A DNA stretch of 64,000 nucleotides from Lineus longissimus (Eukaryota > Nemertea > Pilidiophora > Heteronemertea > Lineidae). The notes under the pieces were generated by a model. The model had not been told where the DNA came from, did not search any database, and was given only the letters and a program-made list of their open reading frames with translations. This document shows positions 57,399-64,000 of the stretch, piece after piece; within the stretch, counting starts at the first letter, position 1, and each line of letters begins with the position of its first letter. The stretch covers positions 14,072,001 through 14,136,000 of the forward strand of contig NC_088317.1 in assembly GCF_910592395.1 (NCBI RefSeq). The letters are read 5' to 3'. A program made the position numbers and the translations under genes.

Positions 57399-57778
57399 CC
57401 TAAGTAGATCTGTTATCGGCCTTCCGGATAAGTTGAGGTGTTGTGAGGCCGGTCCACTCTTTGCATGTTGTCCATCCACGTTTTCCTTCTGACAGTGCCT
57501 TGCAAGCGAGTGATGTCGGCATACATGTCCAAACCAGTTGATCGCCGTCTTTTTACGGTGGTCAGGAGTGTCTCGTGCATTCTACATGTTGTCTCCACCT
57601 CTTGTCGAGCTGACACATTGCTACTTCGTTGTAGGTATGAGATCCCAAGTAGTTTCCGCAGGCACTTTATCTCAAACGCTTGGATGCGGCGCTCTGTCTC
57701 GGCGTTTATCGTCCAGCTTCCACTGAGGTAGAGGAAGATGGAGACGGCGAAGGACCTGTAGAGTTTAACCTGTCCCAA
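57399..57778 (-). pseudogene. LINE reverse-transcriptase C-terminal fragment, copy C
   Basis: Counterpart of 41684-42062, with the same start (MGQVKLYRSF) and the motif ERRIQAFEIKCLRKLLGISY. A one-base change near 57460 breaks the frame before the NIKEWTG block seen in copy B. Confidence 0.75.
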
Positions 57779-58748
57779 TCAATAGACGTAAAAGAATGGC
57801 CGATCGAAACTCCCGCGAAAAAACTGTAATTAGCCATGTGCTCTATGTTAACAAATTGACCTCATCCATATTGACCAATCACGGCCCGGCTGACGAGCTG
57901 GCGCTAGTGGAAGTTGCATCGAACGAAAAATATGCAAACTTCCAAACATAAATATGTTTATCCAATGCAAATATAAACATACAAAATACAAATATCTTTA
58001 GTGTAGAATTTTTGCAACGGATATTATGCCATACCCCATCTTGACCTTTCTAATACCGCCAAAGACGAAAATAGACTTTCTTGGAGGTAAACCGGTCTAA
58101 AGACAGCACCTGCTGCATGTACGAATGAACCGTGATCAATCGTACAATCCACTTGGTCGAAGCTCTCTCTGATAGCAAATTATTTCCCCGGATCTGGTTT
58201 ACCATATTGGAGCTTCAAATTCACGCAATGTTGATGTCCTCAGCAGCACTCAAGCGGGAACTGAAGTGGAAGTGAGCACGTGAACACATGGTGGGTTAAA
58301 GGATGACCACTCTTAATGCCCGGAGTGATCTTTTGGATGTACAAACAACTTCATCAATGATGGACACTTTATGTGCTGCTCGCGGGCCCTGTGCTAATGA
58401 CATGAGTGAAAAGCGCATTTTCATGGCGGAAACTTCGTTAGCGCCAATAAACTCTTTTGACCGTGTAAATCAATAAAGCTCATATTTACTGCTGTTCTGA
58501 GCTGGATTATACATGAATGTGAGGAAGCAAACAAAAATTGTTATTATGTATCTTTCTCCATGTAATAATCGATTACATTGTGGTGTGCGTATAACAAAAG
58601 AACGGAAGGTGACAAAAAGATTCACAAATACCGTACATAACATTTGTATGTTTACAATAGTGTACATCAAGCCTAAAAAAACCCGGCGGAGGATGGCCGC
58701 AGAAATCAGAGCCATCCCCCAGTCACCATAAGATAGTGCTTAAGAGAT
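57779..58748. other. End of copy C and spacer
   Basis: 57779-58545 matches copy B. The last 200 bp are unique and non-coding. Confidence 0.4.
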
Positions 58749-59448
58749 CTATTGTGTGCACAGGAAGTCTAGAATGGCATTTACCATTGCTTTATCATCA
58801 GTGTCCATACTGTCCCTTAGTCCCAGGAAGTCCCTGATCGCTGCGGCTCTCCTCAAAATTTCATCTCGTGGTTTGACAGGCTCTGGTTTACCTCTAGCTA
58901 CAAAATCCTGCCTAGGAATGTTGTATGATTGTACCATTAAACTGAGAGATTTGGAAACATCCGAGTTACTCCCGCCCTTAATCAATTTGTAAGATAATTT
59001 AACATAGATGTTTTCTGAGAGTGAAGCTAGCATTAAGATTATACAGCCTGATATGGAGCATAAAATCAACCGGATCGGAGTTGATTAAGGTGGGGACAAG
59101 AGCACAGTGTGTTCTACTGAAGAGCGTTTCGTTGTTGTCCTTGAAGGCCAGCCATTGCAGAAGATGTGCTCCGCCACGAATCTGTGCACCTTTTCAACTT
59201 CCATAATTACTCTGATTAACACCTGTAATGAAGAAAGTATGAATTACCGGGGTCTGGTGCACAAAGAAGTAATAAACTGTTCAAACACTGTCCAAGCCAA
59301 AATGATACCACCACCACCATATGTCAGTGGGGGCCTACATTATGCAGACAGGAACATACCTCTGGGAAAAAATAACTAGTCTCAGTACTTCATCCGCGAT
59401 GGGAATTGTGGACAACTCCCGCACCTTATCAATGACAGTGAAGTACTG
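58749..59448 (-). pseudogene. Host-like coding region with frame changes
   Basis: A first exon, 59358-59448, has a good acceptor (cattttcag) and donor (AG|gtatgt) and reads YFTVIDKVRELSTIPIADEV. A second block, after acceptor cttcattacag near 59220, reads VLIRVIMEVEKVHRFVAEH in one frame, AFKDNNETLFSRTHCALVP in a second, and SENIYVKLSYKLIKGG to FLGLRDSMDTDDKAM in a third. It ends with a stop at 58749. Each piece looks like ordinary protein, so two single-base shifts are implied near 59155 and 59030, from decay or from assembly error. No family recognised. It lies downstream of the PHD-like gene on the same strand and might be a neighbour or an alternative 3' part. Confidence 0.5.
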
Positions 59449-59933
59449 AAAATGAAAGAAGTCAAGCATTAAATATTTCATTTTTACCATAACAAAAGCA
59501 ATACCTAGCTGCGTCGCCGGCGTCTAACTCGCCAATCGTCTAAGTCGACGCTCACAACTACCGGTATGTATAATCAATGCTTCTTGAATGATTGAATTGT
59601 GCCGAATTTCGGTATGCAAGTTACTGTTGCCCAAAGAGACCCACACACCAAGTTTAAAATCTTTAGGTCCAGCGGTTAAGAAACGTGCCACCATTGCTTA
59701 ACGGGCGACGACAACGGATGACTCGTTATCGCTCCCCTGTCCTTAAGACCGGTGAGCCAAAAATCTGGGCCCGGAGAGTGTCAACTTATGCGAGGTTTAC
59801 TGTATTTCCAATTCAGGAAAGTCTGAAACGGTAAAAGCAAGCCTCCGCCTGGCCTTTATTTACCATTTTTATGCTGAAGAGCCCTACACCATCTCTTTCC
59901 TTGGCGAATTTCATTCCATTCTCTTTGAAATGT
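59449..59933. other. 3' flank of the PHD-like gene
   Basis: Non-coding. 59645-59755 resembles the end of the 26990-27735 repeat (acgaaacgtgc, then gacgacgac-type tandem). Confidence 0.4.
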
Positions 59934-62900
59934 TCACTTTGAAATTGTCTTTTCGGATGGAGTAGCAATTTTCCCATGCAAATTCTTGACAACATTCTGA
60001 ACGAAATAAGTACATGTATTTGTATATTAATACATGATGTCTTTCATGTCGCTTGATAATGCTTGATTCAAGTATAATGCGTACTGTCATAGACATTGTA
60101 GGGAGTGTGGTACTTACCTTCAGTCTATCGTTCATCTTTTGCATTGTCTCCAACACAGATTTTGACTGTCGATACCATGCAAAGCTGCAAGTTTAAATCG
60201 CAATATCACAAGTTGTTCATAAAAAAATTATCAAGGTTTAATATTTTAGTTAGTTCTAAATGTTATAAATGCCAGCCTACTTACTTTTTAGATTTTGGTG
60301 GAAATATCTCATCGCAGCCACGTGAAAATGGCTTTTGACCATATACGTAGTTTGATATTGGCAAGTCCCCGACGCATGCACAATGATACCATCGGTAACA
60401 GGTCTCACATTCCACCCAGCCACTTTTTCCTGCATTCTGGCAGCAGCTCAAGTCCTTCGTCCCGCACATGTCACTGTACTCCTCCATGGCCTCAGGTGTC
60501 TTTCGAATGAGAGGTACATTATGAGACAGGCTGCAAAAGTGAGAGTGCAAGTTGTTAGGAAAAAACAGATGCCATCTGTGAACCTCTGAGTAGAAAATGT
60601 TCTTCCTAACTCTCCTGTTGAGAAATTTTACAAACAAGGGCTATCCTACCACCATGGATTTGGCTTGTCGACATTGGTGGGGGTCATAAGATTGCTCATG
60701 TAGCAAGTTTGGATGATAGCCAAGAGCAAAAGGAGGAGTGGGTACAATACGATTGCAACAATAAGCTAACAGGAATCTTTATGCAAACATGTAGTATTAC
60801 TACCAATAATATATAGAAGCTAGTGGAACAACATACCGAGGTACATCGCAAGGTAATTCTAGTGGCACCATCATCATCATCATCAGTGTGGCTCCTTCAC
60901 CTTCACATCCATAGTTGAGAACTCGACCATCACCAGCGTGAAGTTCAACAGGCCGTCCAACGTATTTTGCAAGGGCAAGGAACTGAACATGACCTAAACA
61001 TGAACAAATCATAATCATGAGGTTGGATTGCCAAAAATGTATGATCGAATGTCAGTGCTAAACAGTGACACGACATCGCGTCAAAATTTAAAAGTGGGAA
61101 ATCACCGTAGCATCGCTTTAGGAAACATGTCACCTATAAGTGGCAAGTGAGCCGATGAGAACATACCAGAATCGCAATAGTTCAGCATTTTCAACAGTTG
61201 CTCCTGCACAATAGCAGTAGTAAAATATTGGTATGGCTTCTCTGAGTGTAGCCCTGTGTCGCAGAATACTGAAGACCAGAGTACTGCATCATCTTTGGAG
61301 AGATGGAAAGAAAATGCAAAGCTGAACAGCAAAGATATGAATGTTTAAAATCAAATAATGGGTGTGTACATACATGTTGTGACTGACCAATCGATTTCAT
61401 TTTCACCTGCAAGTCTACATGTACACGAAAAAAACCTTTGGCCAAACAGGTTTTTGTGTTGAATCCCAATATGCTGAACTGCCTGTCACACCATCACACG
61501 ATCTATAACATACCTCTCTGATAAGCTCATCGAACTTGTGAACACCACACACAAAGGAAGCCAAACGGAGGAAACTTGTGTGTTTTTGTACTCCATTCAA
61601 AATCAAATCTGCACTGGCAAATGCACAATCGCTGTTTTCAGTTGTCGTCTTGAATGATGAATGTGTTGTACGAATGTCCAAGGGAATGTACTGTATGAAC
61701 CTAGTTATAAAACGATAAGGGAAAGTGTTCTTAGATAGATGAGTGTCATCAGTACGAAATAGTCATAATAATAATATTATATTACATGTAAGTATGTTAC
61801 CCGTGGACATGGAGGGTAACACACATGTACCGAATGTCCCCCCCCCCCCCCGCTATGATCCAGCTGCTCTTTGTCAAGTTGGTAAGGAACTGAAGAGTCT
61901 TGATTATCTTAATAGGTTAGGATGGGTACGAACTGACAAGTCTTGATTATCTTAATAGGTTAGGATGGGTACGAACTGACAAGTCTTGATTATCTTAATA
62001 GGTTAGGATGGGTACGAGTAGCAGTAACAGTATACAGGTATTTACCCATCACCAAATGTTCCCAGCTCTGTTGATGCAACCGATGTCTGGTCTCTTGGTA
62101 CATCATCCTTTGCTACAGCTGGCAAGATGGATGGATGTAGGGCAGCAGCAACTTCTTCGCACACTTTTAAGTTGATCAGGGAGAGCATGTCCATCAAGGT
62201 CACACACGCCAGTTCAGAAAACTGATGTAAAAAAGGACATGACCCATTGAAGAACCAAATAAGATAAACCGTACAAGTATAGAAAGTTGTTCAATTCAGT
62301 TATTCTTTCAGCTCAAATCACTCCTGACTTGATAGCTTCACAAAATTGACCCTAGAGCCAAAACTTCTAGACCGAATCAGGATATATCTGGTATCATTTT
62401 TCTTCCGAAAAAGATTCCCTGTCCATTGGTACCAGTAGCTTTGAATCTCAAGAGTAGTGGAAGTATGCTTGTGCATTTTTGGGGGCCACCCTGCATAAAT
62501 GTGTTCATTTTACTTCACTTCCACCAATAGCTGGTGCAAATGTATTCCAATTCATGATACCTTTTCAATAACACCCTCTGCCGCAGGACGGATCTCTGCA
62601 GGAAGGGAACATACAGTGACAAAACCGAGATGAATCATTTGACGATCCTTGAGGCTCTTGTTGATCCACAGGTGGAGCCTAAAATTAGAAATAGGGTATT
62701 GGTCATTATATCACATCACTGGAAAAGATTCCTGGCAAATTTGTGGTCCAATTACTTTGTTATGAAAACATGTCAATGAGCCCTCTATTCACGACTTCTG
62801 CTGAGCTGTTCCAAGATACATGCATGCTTTAACTTGAACTGGGACTCACTTGTGAATGGTGGTGCGTTTCAGCCGAGCTTGCCTTGGCCTTCTTGCTCTT

Positions 62901-64000
62901 TGTTGCAGATTCCCTTGCACGTTTGCATTTTCTATTAAGTCCACCAAGCACGCTTCTCTTCTCACCCTTTTGACGGCCACGACCAATTGGAGTAGGCTTC
63001 AACTTTAAACGCTGCTTTAGTTCGTCCATCATTCTGATCTGAAATGATGAAGGAGAATAAAGATGAAGAAGATGAGGGACATTACATGTGGCACGACATT
63101 CAATGTTATATAAAATACCATAAAAAATAGCCAAATATCCTCAAGTTACAGGAAAAGTTAAAGCTGACATTTGATTGTGCAATGTCTGCACTCAGTGCCG
63201 TACCTCAGTCATCAAAGTGTCTGCGGACGACCCTGCAACCACATCATCTGCAACCACACCACCAGCAACTTCATCACCAACCACATCATCAACACGTTCC
63301 TCAGCGACCTCATCATCAGCACCTTCCTCTGCGACCATACCACCAGCAACTGCATCACCAAGCACATCATCAACACGTTCCTCCATGTCCTCAGCGACCT
63401 CATCATCAGCACCTTCCTCTGCGACCATACCACCAACAACTGCATCACCAATCACATCATCAACACGTTCCTCCATGTCCTCAGCGACTTCATCATCAGC
63501 ATCTTCCTCTGCGACCATACCACCAGCAACTTCATCACTAACCACATCATCAGCATCTTCCTCTGCGACCATACCACCAGCAACTGCATCACCAAGCACA
63601 TCATCAACACGTTCCTCCATGTCCTCAGCGACCTCATCATCAGCATCTTCCTCTGCGACCATACCACCAGCAACTGCATCACCAAGCACATCATCAACAC
63701 GTTCCTCCATGTCCTCAGCGACCTCATCATCAGCATCTTCCTCTGCGACCATACCACCAGCAACTTCATCACTAACCACATCATCAGCATCTTCCTCTGC
63801 GACCATACCACCAGCAACTTCATCACTAACCACATCATCAGCACGTTCCTCTGCGACCATACCACTAGCAACTTCATCACTAACTACATCATCAACACGT
63901 TTCTCAGCAACCACATCAACAGCAACCGCATCATCAGCACCATCTTCACTAACCACACCATCAGCTCTCTCCTCTGCAACTTCATCACTAGCAACCACTT
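59934..64000 (-). CDS. Multi-exon host gene with acidic repeats and PHD-like finger
   Basis: Proposed exons in order: 63204 to beyond 64000, 62850-63038, 62561-62678, 62046-62221, 61514-61700, 61374-61406, 61167-61321, 61106-61133, 60837-60993, 60285-60530, 60118-60184 and 59934-59996 (stop). Most have consensus borders, for example tttcag|ATC, CAA|gtgagt and AAG|gtaagt. Phases agree from exon 1 to 2, from exon 3 to 5 and from exon 9 to the end. The joins at 62850/62678 and across 61106-61406 are not resolved in phase; one proposed intron (61134-61166) is only 33 bases. Domains are an acidic repeat region, a basic NLS-like segment (RKCKRARESATKSKKAK), a helical part (FSELACVTLMDMLSLINLKV), a segment FLKRCYGHVQFLALAKYVGR that recalls OTU-type folds, and the zinc finger. 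Likely nuclear or chromatin-linked; the name is unknown. Confidence 0.65.
60285..60530 (-). CDS. PHD-like zinc-finger exon of the host gene
   Basis: Between acceptor cacttttgcag and donor AA|gtaagt the frame reads MCGTKDLSCCQNAGKSGW, then WVECETCYRWYHCACVGDLP. The C-x-C ... W-x-EC-x2-C-x2-WYH-x-C pattern is that of PHD fingers, which often bind modified histone tails, though some instances occur in transposon-derived proteins. The last cysteine pair lies further on (SRGCDE), so the finger may be incomplete. The phase fits both neighbours exactly. Confidence 0.7.
61893..62020 (+). repeat. 43-bp tandem repeat in an intron
   Basis: Three almost identical units of 'aagtcttgattatcttaata' plus 23 further bases. 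It lies in the intron between the 61514-61700 and 62046-62221 exons, which ends or starts within a few bases of it. Confidence 0.85.
63204..64000 (-). CDS. Acidic tandem-repeat exon, partial at window edge
   Basis: An open frame of 265 codons to the edge. It is built from units of 18 residues (VAEEDADDVVSDEVAGGM type) and 30 residues (the same plus a DMEERVDDVLGDA segment), that is 54- and 90-bp DNA repeats. Almost all residues are D, E, V, A, G or M, so the product is strongly acidic. The exon ends at donor GAG|gtacgg and joins 62850-63038 in phase 0. The start lies outside the window. Copy number is likely to vary between individuals. Confidence 0.7.

Larger units (their letters stand above)
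43985..58545. repeat. Copy C: second unit of the tandem duplication
   Basis: Collinear with copy B over about 14 kb. It keeps the repeat-ORF region that B has lost, and it lacks 33062-34662 and the pogo-type transposon. Private insertions are at 49189-50578, 50864-51162, 52623-53212 and 54454-56025. Confidence 0.8.

Noticed and set aside
63182-63541. 119-codon His/Gln-rich plus-strand ORF
   Set aside because: It is the complement of the acidic repeat exon. The spliced minus-strand exon has phase-consistent neighbours and this one does not.

Overview
The window is eukaryotic nuclear DNA, AT-rich, with introns, non-LTR and LTR retrotransposons, many short inverted-repeat transposons and long gene-poor stretches. 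Frequent taggccta and acatgta words suggest a marine invertebrate, perhaps an echinoderm or hemichordate. That placement is an impression from word usage and is weak. No bacterial operon, phage or CRISPR structure is present.

Layout. 1-5330 holds small transposons: a TA-flanked pogo-type MITE, an inverted-repeat element with GCGAGATG iterons, a TTAA-flanked MITE and a deleted mariner-like element with very long inverted repeats. 5330-19870 is copy A of a host-derived unit. It carries, on the minus strand, a LamG-like last exon, a PAN/apple-like exon and a 324-codon terminal exon of unknown family. A Ty3/gypsy retrotransposon (10297-18586) and a pogo-type MITE (8859-9913) sit inside copy A, and copy C shows the matching empty sites. 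22434-25881 is a cut-and-paste transposon whose ends carry inverted arrays of a 21-bp repeat. Its transposase exon is cut by a CR1/L2-type LINE.

28660-42810 (copy B) and 43985-58545 (copy C) are two tandem copies of a unit of about 14 kb. Aligning them by eye dates insertions: a pogo-type transposon only in B, and a 9-bp-TSD element, a tRNA-derived SINE, a second 9-bp-TSD element with GACC/GGTC arrays and a 1.57-kb composite element only in C. Inside the composite is a 118-bp insertion that begins with a hammerhead-like core (CTGATGA...GAAAC).

58749-64000 contains single-copy-looking host coding sequence on the minus strand. One gene has an acidic repeat-coding exon running off the right edge, a basic exon, several phase-compatible exons and a PHD-like zinc-finger exon. 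Next to it is a second coding region whose good reading frame changes twice.

The most interesting points are the conserved 324-codon exon in three copies, the mosaic A/B/C duplication with clean paralogous empty sites, the 21-bp inverted arrays, the hammerhead-like insertion and the unusual 3'-end host gene. All similarity statements are from reading the sequence; no database search was run.
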